Below the pieces are notes generated by a model. That model was not told where the DNA came from and searched no databases. It saw only the letters and a program-made list of their open reading frames with translations. Shown here piece after piece: positions 1 through 8,603 of a stretch of DNA of 20,558 nt. Origin of the DNA: DASUGM01 sp036274055 (GTDB lineage: Bacteria > Acidobacteriota > Vicinamibacteria > Vicinamibacterales > SCN-69-37); assembly GCA_036274055.1 (NCBI GenBank), contig DASUGM010000087.1, positions 1 to 20,558 of the forward strand, in the 5' to 3' direction. Every line of letters begins with the position of its first letter. The first letter of the stretch is position 1. The translations under genes and the position numbers were made by a program.

Positions 1-28
1 TTACGTAAAAAGCGACCCGGTCCCTTTT
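1..28 (-). terminator. Probable intrinsic terminator or partial palindromic repeat after the ADOP permease
   Basis: On the minus strand, directly after the permease stop codon, AAAAAG and CTTTTT flank the near-symmetric core GGACCGGGTC, so the element reads as a short inverted repeat ending in five T. This fits a Rho-independent terminator, possibly working in both directions. The first eight bases, TTACGTAA, are themselves a palindrome, and the window edge cuts the element there, so it may be half of a larger repeat. The tight loop makes the terminator call moderate. Confidence 0.4.
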
Positions 29-2443
29 TCACTCCGGCCGCAGCGCCAGCAGCGGATCGATCCGCGACGCCCGCAGCGACGGCAGGAGCGACGCCAGCGC
101 CGCGACGACGCCGAAGAGCAGCGCGACCGCGCCGTAAATCATCGGGTCGAGCGGCGCGACCTGGAACAGCAGCGACTGAATCAGGCGGGCGGCGCCGGCC
201 GCGCCCGCCAGGCCGAGCACGAGCCCAATCGCGACCAGCGTCAGCCCGCCCCGCATCACCAGCGCGACTACTTGTCCGGCCCGCGCGCCGAGCGCCATGC
301 GGATGCCGATCTCCGCGGTGCGCTGCGAGACGGTGTAGGAAATCACCGAGTACAGGCCGACCGCCGAGAGCAGGAGCGCCAGCGCCGCGAATGCCGCGGT
401 CACCGACGCGACGATGCGCTGCGTGCCGACGCTGGCAGAGATGTTCGCGTCCATGGTCGAGAAGAACGAGATCGGCTGATTGGCATCGACGCGCGCCACC
501 GCGGCGCGAATGACATTCTGCAGATTCGCCGGATCGCCGCTGGTCCGGACGACGATCGCCATCGACGCCCGGCCGAGCTGCCGCATCGGATGGTAGATCT
601 CGTCGGGCGTCGGCGTGTTGAGGCCGATCGCCTTGACGTCGCGCACGACGCCGACGATTTCGCTGGCGACGTCGGCGTTCGCCCCGCGGAGCAGGACTTT
701 GCCGACCGGAGATTCCTCGGGAAACAAGCGGCGCGCCAGCGATTCGTTGATGATGCAGACGCCGGCCGCGCCGGCCCGATCGTCGGGTGAGAAGAACCGG
801 CCGGAGACGCGGGTCATCCCGAGCGTCTCGAAGTAGCCGTCGCTGACGATCGCGAGATTGGCGAGCGGCCGCTGTCCGAGCGGCAGAATCGGCCGGCCCT
901 GGACGCTGTACGGCGATCGCGGGTTGAAGCCTGACAGCGGCAGTCCGACCGCCGCGGCCGCGCCCGTGACTTGCGGCTGCTGGCGAAGCTGCGCGATGAC
1001 GTCGTCATAAAACGCGGCCTGCCGCGGCGGCGTCGCATACGCCTGCGCCGGCAAACCCACGAACGCCGACGCCAGCCCTCGCGGATCGAAGCCCGGTGAC
1101 GTTTGCTGCAGCTTCAGGAAACTCGTCAGCAGCAAACCCGACCCGACGAGGAGAACGACCGACAACGCGACTTCTGCGACGATCAGCGCCCCGCGAAATC
1201 GTCCGGCGCCGCTGCTCGACGACCCGCGAGCGCTGTCCTTCAGCCCCTCGACGAGATCCGCGCGCGAGGCGTGGACCGCCGGCGCCAGGCCGACGAGCAC
1301 CGCCGAGACCAGCGTGACCGCGACGGTCAGCGCCAATGCCGGCCAGGTCATCGTCAACGCCGTGTTGGGCGGCAGTTGCGCGCTGAGCAGTGACTGCAGC
1401 CCGGTCAACGCCCACACACCAAGGAGGCCGCCGAGGAGTCCGGCGATGCACGAGAAGGTCAGGCTTTCGATCAGGAACTGGCGGACGATGCGACCGCGCA
1501 TCGCGCCGAGCGACTGGCGCACGGCAATCTCCTTGTGCCGCGTCGTCAGCCGGCCGAGAAAGAGCGAGGCGACGTTGGCGCAGGCGATCAGCAGCACGAA
1601 CGCGACCGCGGCGAGCAGCGTGTAGAACGTCGGCTGCAGGCTGGAGACGAGAAAGTCGATGTAAGCCTGGGGCACGCTGGTGTTCTGAGCGTCGAGCCGG
1701 CCGCCGAACTGAGCCTTGTAGTCGCGGCTGATGGCGGCCAGTTCCTCGCGGGCGCTTTCGAGCGAGACGCCGGGTTTGAGTCGCGCAATCGGTTGCGCGT
1801 AGCCGGCACCCGCCTGGACCTGAGCCGCGGTCAGTCCGCCGACTTCGAAAACGCGCGGCGCGAAGATCTGCACCTGGCCGAATGGCACGCTCATCCGCGG
1901 CGGCGTGATGCCGACTACCTGCCAGGAGGTCCCGCCCAGCACGATCGACTCGCCGACCAGCGACTCGCGGCCGCCGAATTTCGTCTGCCACAGTTCGTAG
2001 CTCACCAGGCAGACCGCCGGCCCGTTGGGGACATCTTCTTCCGGCGCGATATTGCGGCCGCGGACCGGCGTGACGCCGAGCGTCGGCAGAAACGACGCGC
2101 TGACGCGCAGACCTTGAAGCTGATCCGGATCGCCGTTGCCGGTGAGGTTGAAGGTGTCGAACGCGCTGAGTGCCAGCGCCGAGAACGAGGTCACATGATC
2201 GCGAAGAAATTCATAACGCGGATAGGACACCGACGCCGCCGGCGCGCGCAGCTGCGGGTTGCTGTTCAGGATCGCGACCAGCGACGACGGGCTGGTGATC
2301 GTAATCGGATTCAGTACCAGGCGGTCGTAGACGGAGAACAGGGACGTCGTCGCCGCGATGCCGAGCGCGATGGTGAAGATGGCGACCATCGAAAACCGCG
2401 GGTGCTTGCGCAGCGTACGGAGGGCGGTCCTGAAGTCAGACAT
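29..2443 (-). CDS. ADOP-family (MacB/FtsX-like) ABC transporter permease
   Basis: This 804-residue membrane protein has the duplicated MacB_PCD plus FtsX layout of the acidobacterial 'duplicated orphan permeases'. It opens with FRTALRTLRKHPRFSMVAIF and a first membrane helix at about residues 19-40. A periplasmic domain follows, then a helix bundle from about 270 containing ACANVASLFLGR and EIAVRQSLGA. A second copy begins near 425 and ends in helices containing EIGIRMALGA and a terminal SRIDPLLALRP box. The two GA(R/M) coupling motifs are the usual FtsX signatures. No ATPase gene is adjacent, which is typical of this family, so the substrate and the ATPase partner are unknown. The ATG start has no clear Shine-Dalgarno sequence. 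It is the last gene of the minus-strand run, 87 nt after a small membrane protein gene, and is followed by a terminator-like repeat. Confidence 0.92.
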   Translation of the reverse strand: MSDFRTALRTLRKHPRFSMVAIFTIALGIAATTSLFSVYDRLVLNPITITSPSSLVAILNSNPQLRAPAASVSYPRYEFLRDHVTSFSALALSAFDTFNLTGNGDPDQLQGLRVSASFLPTLGVTPVRGRNIAPEEDVPNGPAVCLVSYELWQTKFGGRESLVGESIVLGGTSWQVVGITPPRMSVPFGQVQIFAPRVFEVGGLTAAQVQAGAGYAQPIARLKPGVSLESAREELAAISRDYKAQFGGRLDAQNTSVPQAYIDFLVSSLQPTFYTLLAAVAFVLLIACANVASLFLGRLTTRHKEIAVRQSLGAMRGRIVRQFLIESLTFSCIAGLLGGLLGVWALTGLQSLLSAQLPPNTALTMTWPALALTVAVTLVSAVLVGLAPAVHASRADLVEGLKDSARGSSSSGAGRFRGALIVAEVALSVVLLVGSGLLLTSFLKLQQTSPGFDPRGLASAFVGLPAQAYATPPRQAAFYDDVIAQLRQQPQVTGAAAAVGLPLSGFNPRSPYSVQGRPILPLGQRPLANLAIVSDGYFETLGMTRVSGRFFSPDDRAGAAGVCIINESLARRLFPEESPVGKVLLRGANADVASEIVGVVRDVKAIGLNTPTPDEIYHPMRQLGRASMAIVVRTSGDPANLQNVIRAAVARVDANQPISFFSTMDANISASVGTQRIVASVTAAFAALALLLSAVGLYSVISYTVSQRTAEIGIRMALGARAGQVVALVMRGGLTLVAIGLVLGLAGAAGAARLIQSLLFQVAPLDPMIYGAVALLFGVVAALASLLPSLRASRIDPLLALRPE

Positions 2444-2530
2444 GCCGGATTATGACCACGCTGGCGGGCCGGCGTCCCGACCAGAGTGATGAAATGAGTC
2501 AGCCCAGGGGCCGGGCGCGGCCGGGCGCAG

Positions 2531-2752
2531 CTATTGCGGGGTCTGACTGACCGAGGGCATGTGGTCGCGATCGGGCGGATGTCGGCGATGCCACTGCACG
2601 AGGACAAACGCGACGACGACGCCGAGGACCAGCGCCGTCAGGATGAGCAAACCCGTGATACCGAGCGAGCCGACAACCACATCGGCCAGCGACGTGTTTT
2701 CGGCCGGCTGTTGCGGCAGGTTGATGATGAACGGCTGCGGATTCTGCTGCAC
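2531..2752 (-). CDS. Small single-span membrane protein, unknown function
   Basis: A 73-residue product with a polar, Gln/Pro-rich N terminus (about residues 1-20) and one hydrophobic helix at about 25-52 (GITGLLILTALVLGVVVAF). A basic WHRRHPP stretch follows, then a short polar tail. By the positive-inside rule the C terminus should be cytoplasmic. It starts at GTG, 21 nt beyond the stop codon of the upstream amidase gene, so it is probably cotranscribed with that gene. I recognise no family. A continuous frame, a convincing transmembrane profile and operon position support it as a real gene, but no function can be assigned. Confidence 0.65.
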   Translation of the reverse strand: MQQNPQPFIINLPQQPAENTSLADVVVGSLGITGLLILTALVLGVVVAFVLVQWHRRHPPDRDHMPSVSQTPQ

Positions 2753-2773
2753 GGCGCTACCGCCGATCCCAGT

Positions 2774-4474
2774 CTACCGCGCGGCCGTGGGGATCGGCGC
2801 GGTCACTTTCTTGAGCGAACTCTGGTATTTCAGCACCGCGTCGCACAGCGCCTGGGCGATGCGCTGGCGGTACGACGGGGTCTTCAGCAGCGCCGCTTCC
2901 GACTTGTTGGTCAGAAAGGAGATCTCGGCCAGGACGCTCGGCATCTGAGCGCCAATCAGGACGACAAACGGCGCCTGCTTGACGCCGAGGTCTTTGGCGC
3001 CGGCGTTCTGACTGCTCAGCCGGCGTACCATCGACGTCTGCACCATCGAGGCCAGCTCGCGCGACTCGGCGAGTTTGTTGTTCATCGCAATCGCCCGCAA
3101 GATCGCCGGCAGGGTCCCCATCGATTGCGAACTCGACGCATTTTCGCGCGCGGCGACGGCTTCCGCGTCGGGGTTGGTGGCGAAGTTGAGGAAGTAGGTC
3201 TCCACTCCGCGCGCCGCGGCCCGCCGGCTGGCGTTGGCATGAATCGACAGGAACAGGTCGGCGCTCTGGCGATTCGCGATCGCGGTCCGTTCTTCGAGCG
3301 CGATGTAGGTGTCGTTGTCGCGCGTCAGCACGACTTCGAACCCGGGCTGATCGAGCAGCAGCTTGCGCAGCCGCTGCGCGACGTCGAGCACCAGTTCCTT
3401 CTCGTTGATGCCGTTGGCGCGCGCGCCGGGATCGTGGCCGCCGTGGCCGGCATCGATGACGATGCGTGAGACCCCGAGGCCAAGTTGACGGGCCAGAGAG
3501 TAACTGCCCTTGCTCGTGCTTGACGCCGGAGCCGGCGCGGATGGCGTCGCCGCCGCGGGTTCGTCGGCAGGCCTGGACGGCGGCGCCTCCACGGGCAGCG
3601 AATCAGCCTCGAGGTCGATGACGAGGCGGAACGGGTTGTACATCGGAAAGACGCTGTAGCGCGGCGCGCCCTTGACGTCGATCACGACGCGCGTCATGCC
3701 GGCAACCGGCCTCCCGACCCGCACCCCTGAAACCAAGGAGCCTTTGAGCGCGTCGAGGCCGTCGCTGACGCTCGCCGGCGTCATCGCGTTCTGCAAGTCG
3801 AAGAAGACCCGGTCCGGGTTGGCGACGCGGTCGCCGGTGAAATCGATCTCGCGGCTGAGCTCGATGGTGACGCGATCGCCGCGCGGCAGCGCCGAGCGCA
3901 CGATGGCCTTGACCAGCGCTGCCGGCCCCTGAGGCGCGCCCGCCTGTGGCGGCGGCAGGCCCTTTTCGGCTGCCGCCTCCGCTGCCGCCTCCGCGGGCGC
4001 CGCCGCAGGCGCCGCCGTGGAGTCGGCTTCGAGGCTCCTCGGCGACGGCGGCGGTCCGGATGGTTTGGTCGCGGCCGTCGGCGGCGCGGCAGCTGGCGCT
4101 GGCTCGAGCGCGTTGGCACGCGCCGCCGCCGTGGCGATCAGCGAACTGGTCGGGTACTCCTTGCGCAGCCAGGTCAACAACCGCAACGCCTCAGCGCGAT
4201 CGGCGGCCGAGCGGCCGCGGGCAAACGCAAGCTCGTACAGGCCGGCGCCCTGGAGCAGCGCGTTGTCGCTGTACCCGCTCGTCGGGTACTTGCGGACCAG
4301 CGCTTCGTACTGCTTCGCGACCGTTCGCAGCGTTGTCGTCGCGCTTGCCGATGGCTTGGCGCTGCGCGCCGCCTGCTCTCTGGTCTGCAGGCGATCGTAT
4401 TGAGTTTTGGCAGACTGCGCCGCGGCCACGGCGGGCCAGAGACACAACAAGAGGAGAGCAAGGATTCTCGTCAT
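2774..4474 (-). CDS. Secreted N-acetylmuramoyl-L-alanine amidase (AMIN + Amidase_3)
   Basis: A 566-residue zinc hydrolase predicted to cut the amide bond between N-acetylmuramic acid and the stem peptide, as AmiA/B/C do in daughter-cell separation. The chosen ATG gives a clean signal peptide ending AVAAAQ near residue 20; a longer frame exists but would bury this signal. Residues about 40-125 form a helical, TPR-like segment (YEALVRKYPTSGYSDNALLQ). An Ala/Pro-rich linker follows, then an AMIN-type domain at about 187-290 and the catalytic Amidase_3 domain at about 336-555. Likely zinc and catalytic residues are H344 (DAGHGG), E358 (NEKE), H412 (SIHAN) and E517 (AEISFLTN). The start lies 7 nt after the ftsK stop, so coupling to the division translocase is likely. 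The TPR-like front end and the long linker are less usual for the family. Confidence 0.93.
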   Translation of the reverse strand: MTRILALLLLCLWPAVAAAQSAKTQYDRLQTREQAARSAKPSASATTTLRTVAKQYEALVRKYPTSGYSDNALLQGAGLYELAFARGRSAADRAEALRLLTWLRKEYPTSSLIATAAARANALEPAPAAAPPTAATKPSGPPPSPRSLEADSTAAPAAAPAEAAAEAAAEKGLPPPQAGAPQGPAALVKAIVRSALPRGDRVTIELSREIDFTGDRVANPDRVFFDLQNAMTPASVSDGLDALKGSLVSGVRVGRPVAGMTRVVIDVKGAPRYSVFPMYNPFRLVIDLEADSLPVEAPPSRPADEPAAATPSAPAPASSTSKGSYSLARQLGLGVSRIVIDAGHGGHDPGARANGINEKELVLDVAQRLRKLLLDQPGFEVVLTRDNDTYIALEERTAIANRQSADLFLSIHANASRRAAARGVETYFLNFATNPDAEAVAARENASSSQSMGTLPAILRAIAMNNKLAESRELASMVQTSMVRRLSSQNAGAKDLGVKQAPFVVLIGAQMPSVLAEISFLTNKSEAALLKTPSYRQRIAQALCDAVLKYQSSLKKVTAPIPTAAR

Positions 4475-4481
4475 GGTTAAC

Positions 4482-6812
4482 TCACTGTGGGACTTCATCG
4501 AAATAGTCCACGCCGACCAGCACTTCGCGCTTGCCACCGGCGGCGGGGGAGACCACGCCCTCGGCTTCCATCATGTCGATCAGCCGCGCCGCGCGGCTGA
4601 ACCCGATGCGCAACCGTCGTTGCAGATAGGAAATCGACGCCTGGCCGCTGGAGACGACGATTTTTGCGGCTTCGTCGTAGAGATCGTCTTTCTCCATCTC
4701 CAGCTTCTCGGCGGCCGGCTTCTCTTCGGCGGTAATCGTCGTGTCGTACATCGGCTTGCCCTGCTTGCGCAGGAAGCTGCACAGCCGCGCCGTCTCCTGC
4801 TCGGAGATGTACGGTCCGTGAATACGCGTGTAGCGCGACGAGGCCGGCGGCAGGAACAGCATGTCGCCCTTGCCGAGCAGCTGCTCGGCGCCGTTGCCGT
4901 CGAGAATCGTCCGCGAGTCGATTCGTGACGCGACGCGGAAGGCAATCCGCGCCGGCAGGTTGGCCTTGATGACGCCGGTGATGACATCCACCGACGGCCG
5001 CTGCGTCGCCAGGATCAGGTGGATGCCGATCGCGCGCGCCATCTGCGCCAGCCGCGCGATCGACTCTTCGACTTCCTTGCCGGCCACCATCATCAGGTCG
5101 GCGAGTTCGTCGATGATCACGATGATGAATGGCAGCGTCTTCAATTCCTTGCCGTGCGAGTCCTTGGCGTCCTTGTTTTCCGCGAGCGCCGCTTTGACGT
5201 TGCGGTTGAACTGGTCAATGTTGCGGACGCCGTGAGCGGCGAGCAGCTTGTAGCGCTCTTCCATCTCGCGCACCGCCCAGCGCAGCGCGTTGGCCGCCTG
5301 CTTCGGTTCGACGACGACCGGCGTCAGCAAATGCGGGATGTCTTCGTACATCCCGAGCTCGAGCCGCTTCGGGTCGATCATGATGAAGCGGACGTCGTCG
5401 GGCGTGGCGCGGAAGAGGATGCTGCTGATCATCGCGTTGACGCTGACCGACTTGCCGGCGCCGGTCGAACCGGCGATCAACAGATGCGGCATCGTCGTCA
5501 TGTCGCTGACGAACGGTTCGCCGTGGATGCCCTTGCCCAGCGCCAGGGTCGTCTTCGACTGCGCGCGCGTGTAGGACTCGTCTTCGAGCAGTTCGCGCAG
5601 CGAGATCGCCTCGCGATGACGGTTGGGAATCTGGATGCCGACCGTCGACTTGCCCGGGATGCGATCGATCAGGACCGATTCGGCCTGCATCGCGAGGCAG
5701 AGGTCGTCGGCCAACCCGGTGATCCGGCTGTACTTCACGCCGGCGTCGGGCTTGAACTCGTAGGTCGTGACCACGGGCCCGGGGTGAATCTGCACGACGG
5801 TGCCTTCGACGCTGAACTCGCGCGATTTTTCTTCCAGCAGCCGCGCGGAGTCCATCAACTCGCGCTCGTCGATCTTGTGTGGGTCCTTGGCGGCGTCGAG
5901 CAGCGTGACCGGCGGGAGCAGATAACCGCCTTGGCGGCGCTCCACCGGCGTCTTCTCCGCGTCCGACAGCGGCAACGGCTGCGGCACGGCGGACGGCGCC
6001 GCGCGCTTGATCGCCGGCGGCTTCGCAGCCGGTTTGCGCACCGGGAGAATCTCCTCGTCCTCGTCGTCGTCGGGCTCGAGCAGCGGCTTCGAATTGGAGC
6101 GCGCCGCTTTCAGCTTCTGTGCGGCGTCGGCGACCTTGGTGGCAATCTCGGGCGCCTTCTCCTTGCCGGCCTTCTTTATGTGCTTGTCGATGATCTGCTT
6201 GCGTTCCTTCTCACGGCGCCGGCCGTCGCGCCACTCGCGGTAGAGCTCGAGGACGCCGCGCTTCGGCTTCGCCTTCTTCGCAACCCTGGTGAACACGTGC
6301 CCGAGCGAGAAATGCGTCGCCAGCAGAAAGCCGAGCGCTGACAGCGCCAGCAGCACGATCGCGGCGCCGGTGCGGTTGAGGACCCCCGACAGGGTCGCGC
6401 CGATCAGGCCGCCGACCAGGCCGCCAGCCTGATAGACCTGCGCATTGCGGCTGAACGCACTGACAACGATCCCGATGAGCGCCGCCGAGCAGCCGACCAG
6501 CAGCGCCGCGCCGATGAGCTTGGTGTACGGCGCATCAATCTTCGTGCACCAGAAATAGTGCCAGGCGATGACGGCGAGCGCGACCGGCAGGATCACCGCG
6601 GTGTAGCCGACCAGTTGATAGGAGGCGAGCGCGATAAACGCGCCGAACGGCCCGGCGAAGTTGTTCACCGAGTCGCCGGTCGAGTCGTTGAAGAACCACA
6701 CCGGGTCGCGGCTCGACCAGGTCACCAGCGAGATGAACCAGATCAGCGCGGCGGCGAAGAGCACGACGCCAGTGAATTCGTTGACGCGACGCGTGAGAGC
6801 CGACTCGGCCAA
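4482..6812 (-). CDS. ftsK: DNA translocase FtsK/SpoIIIE
   Basis: A 776-residue septal DNA pump that moves chromosome termini through the closing septum and activates XerCD recombination at dif. The N-terminal region (about 15-170) has four or five hydrophobic helices for septal anchoring. A charged linker (about 178-290) is short compared with E. coli FtsK. The motor has Walker A GSTGAGKS at 448-455 and Walker B IIVIIDEL at 562-569, with RPSVDVITG and FRVASRIDSRTIL downstream. A winged-helix gamma domain, expected to read KOPS, occupies about 700-776 (ASISYLQRRLRIGFSRAARL). The start is TTG but is fixed by a perfect AGGAGG six bases upstream, which touches the RNase J stop codon, so translational coupling is likely. 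Confidence 0.97.
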   Translation of the reverse strand: MAESALTRRVNEFTGVVLFAAALIWFISLVTWSSRDPVWFFNDSTGDSVNNFAGPFGAFIALASYQLVGYTAVILPVALAVIAWHYFWCTKIDAPYTKLIGAALLVGCSAALIGIVVSAFSRNAQVYQAGGLVGGLIGATLSGVLNRTGAAIVLLALSALGFLLATHFSLGHVFTRVAKKAKPKRGVLELYREWRDGRRREKERKQIIDKHIKKAGKEKAPEIATKVADAAQKLKAARSNSKPLLEPDDDEDEEILPVRKPAAKPPAIKRAAPSAVPQPLPLSDAEKTPVERRQGGYLLPPVTLLDAAKDPHKIDERELMDSARLLEEKSREFSVEGTVVQIHPGPVVTTYEFKPDAGVKYSRITGLADDLCLAMQAESVLIDRIPGKSTVGIQIPNRHREAISLRELLEDESYTRAQSKTTLALGKGIHGEPFVSDMTTMPHLLIAGSTGAGKSVSVNAMISSILFRATPDDVRFIMIDPKRLELGMYEDIPHLLTPVVVEPKQAANALRWAVREMEERYKLLAAHGVRNIDQFNRNVKAALAENKDAKDSHGKELKTLPFIIVIIDELADLMMVAGKEVEESIARLAQMARAIGIHLILATQRPSVDVITGVIKANLPARIAFRVASRIDSRTILDGNGAEQLLGKGDMLFLPPASSRYTRIHGPYISEQETARLCSFLRKQGKPMYDTTITAEEKPAAEKLEMEKDDLYDEAAKIVVSSGQASISYLQRRLRIGFSRAARLIDMMEAEGVVSPAAGGKREVLVGVDYFDEVPQ

Positions 6813-6818
6813 GTAATT

Positions 6819-6824
6819 CCTCCT
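6819..6824 (-). promoter_or_regulatory. Perfect Shine-Dalgarno of ftsK, overlapping the RNase J stop
   Basis: AGGAGG on the minus strand lies 6 nt upstream of the TTG start of ftsK and shares a base with the TGA stop of the RNase J gene. It is the strongest ribosome-binding site in the window. It justifies the TTG start and implies that ribosomes ending RNase J can re-initiate on ftsK. Confidence 0.85.
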
Positions 6825-8503
6825 CAGACTTCCATGACGACCGGCAGAATCAGCGGCCGGCGCCCGACGCGCTTCTTGAACAGCCGCTGCAATTCCAGAC
6901 GGATGCGTTCCTTCAACAACCCGGGATCCGTGCGTTCTTCGCGCGGAGCGCTTTCAATCCCCCGCGTCAGCACGTCCGGCGCCTCGCGCAGGACATCGGC
7001 GTGACGCGCGTCCACGGCCAGCCCGCGGGTGATCAGCTCCGGCGGCTGCTCGAGGATGCCGGTCTGGCTGCTGATCGCCACGACCGCGACGACCAGGCCG
7101 TCACCGGCCAGGTGCTTACGGTCGCGGAGGACTTCGTCGGCGATTTCCCCGGAGCGGGTCCCGTCGATCAAGACGCGGCCCGCCGGCACCTTGTCGGCGA
7201 CCCGGGCCCCGGACTCGTCGAAGCGGAGGACGTCGCCGTCTTCCAGCATGAGAACGGTCGTACGGGGGTGAACGAGGGTGGCCATGCGCGCGTGTCGAGA
7301 CAATTGCCGGTACTCCCCATGTATCGGCACGAAGTACCGCGGCCTGACCAGGGAAATGATGAGTTTGAGCTCTTCCTCGCTGCCATGCCCCGAAACGTGG
7401 ATGTGCTTCTGGCCGTCGGCGACGACGTCCGCGCCGCGGCGGGCCACGTGATTCATCACCCGGGCCACCGCCTTTTCGTTGCCGGGGATGATCCGGGCGG
7501 AGAACACAACCACGTCTTCGGCGGCCAGCTTGATGTGCCGGTGGTCGTCGATGGCGATGCGGGGCAGGGCCGCCATGGGCTCGCCCTGCGATCCGGTGCA
7601 GAGGCAGACGACGTCCTCGGCGTGGTAGTCGCGGACCTCAGCATCGCGAATGAGCAGGCGCGATTTGACCTTGAGCGCGCCCAAATCAAGCGCGATCTGC
7701 GAGGTGTGCTGCATGCCGCGGCCGACGAACGCGACCTTGCGATCGAACTGGTCAGCAAGGTCGCAGATGATTTGATGCCGGTAAACACTGCTCGCGAAAG
7801 CGGTCACCACAATCATGCCGCCGGCGTTGGCGAAGACCTCCTCGAAGCCGGCGATGACGTCGCGCTCCGAGCCACTGTGCCCCGGCCGATCGGCGTTGGT
7901 GCTGTCGGACAAAAGAGCGAGCACGCCCGAGGCGCCAAGCTCGGCAAGGCGATGGAGGTCGGTCGCTTCGCCGTCCATCGGCGTCTGATCGATCTTGAAG
8001 TCGCCGGTGTGGACGATGACCCCGGCCGGCGTATGGAGGGCCAGCGCCAGGCAATCCGGCATGCTGTGCGTCACCCGCAGGAACTCGATGCGAAAAGGGC
8101 CGATCGTCACCTCGTCGTGCGGCTTGACTGGCTTCAGCCGGTCGCCAGCATCGATGCCATGCTCGTCGAGCTTGGGGCCGACCAGCGCCAGCGTGAACGG
8201 CGAGCCATAAATCGGACCGCTGATGCGATCGAAAACGTGCGCGATCGCGCCGATGTGATCTTCGTGGCCATGAGTGAGGATCAGCGCCGAGATCGTGACG
8301 CCGTAGGCGTCGAGCGCGTCGAGGTCCGGAATCACCAGGTCAACGCCGAACAGTTCCGGCTCCGGGAACATCACCCCCGCATCGATGAGCAGAGCGGTAT
8401 CGCCCGAACGGACGAGCAGCATGTTCATGCCGAACTCGCCGAGTCCGCCAAGTGGGACGATGTCTACTGCGGGCGCGACCGACGCGCCGTCCTGGAGCGA
8501 CAA
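6824..8503 (-). CDS. rnj: Ribonuclease J (metallo-beta-lactamase / beta-CASP)
   Basis: A 559-residue nuclease of the RNase J family, which acts as a 5'-to-3' exonuclease and an endonuclease in mRNA decay and rRNA processing. The metallo-beta-lactamase core carries HGHEDH at 78-83, H146 (THSMPD), D168 (HTGDFK) and H395 (PIHGEY). The beta-CASP insertion is seen at about 200-370, including LLSDSTNAD, TGSQGEPM and SGHGSEEE with H373. A C-terminal domain (about 450-559) ends in a basic KKRVGRRPLILP stretch. Length matches the family (about 550-560). The start is TTG with GAAAGG upstream; later starts would remove the conserved IVPLGGLGEFGMN strand. It lies about 100 nt after rsmA and directly ahead of ftsK. 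Confidence 0.96.
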   Translation of the reverse strand: MSLQDGASVAPAVDIVPLGGLGEFGMNMLLVRSGDTALLIDAGVMFPEPELFGVDLVIPDLDALDAYGVTISALILTHGHEDHIGAIAHVFDRISGPIYGSPFTLALVGPKLDEHGIDAGDRLKPVKPHDEVTIGPFRIEFLRVTHSMPDCLALALHTPAGVIVHTGDFKIDQTPMDGEATDLHRLAELGASGVLALLSDSTNADRPGHSGSERDVIAGFEEVFANAGGMIVVTAFASSVYRHQIICDLADQFDRKVAFVGRGMQHTSQIALDLGALKVKSRLLIRDAEVRDYHAEDVVCLCTGSQGEPMAALPRIAIDDHRHIKLAAEDVVVFSARIIPGNEKAVARVMNHVARRGADVVADGQKHIHVSGHGSEEELKLIISLVRPRYFVPIHGEYRQLSRHARMATLVHPRTTVLMLEDGDVLRFDESGARVADKVPAGRVLIDGTRSGEIADEVLRDRKHLAGDGLVVAVVAISSQTGILEQPPELITRGLAVDARHADVLREAPDVLTRGIESAPREERTDPGLLKERIRLELQRLFKKRVGRRPLILPVVMEV

Positions 8504-8578
8504 CGAGGCCTTTCAACGCACCAGACCCTCGCCGTGGGGCGGCGGTGGCTGGCCTGGCGGGTCGCTGGGAGGGACCCG

Positions 8579-8598
8579 AAAAACGGCGGGAAAACCGC
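8579..8598 (-). terminator. Weak terminator-like hairpin between rsmA and RNase J
   Basis: Just after the rsmA stop, the minus strand reads GCGG, a five-base TTTTC loop, CCGC, then CG and TTTTT. The stem is only 4 bp, so termination may be partial. If it works, RNase J and the genes after it need their own promoter within the following 75 nt, where I see no strong -35/-10 pair. Confidence 0.25.
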
Positions 8599-8603
8599 GA
8601 AAA

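Noticed and set aside
1535..2455. A 306-codon open frame opposite the ADOP permease
   Set aside because: Same cause; the composition is dominated by Arg, Asp and Ala, with no fold or signal.
5019..6341. A 440-codon open frame opposite ftsK
   Set aside because: Antisense shadow of the FtsK motor region, without recognisable motifs.
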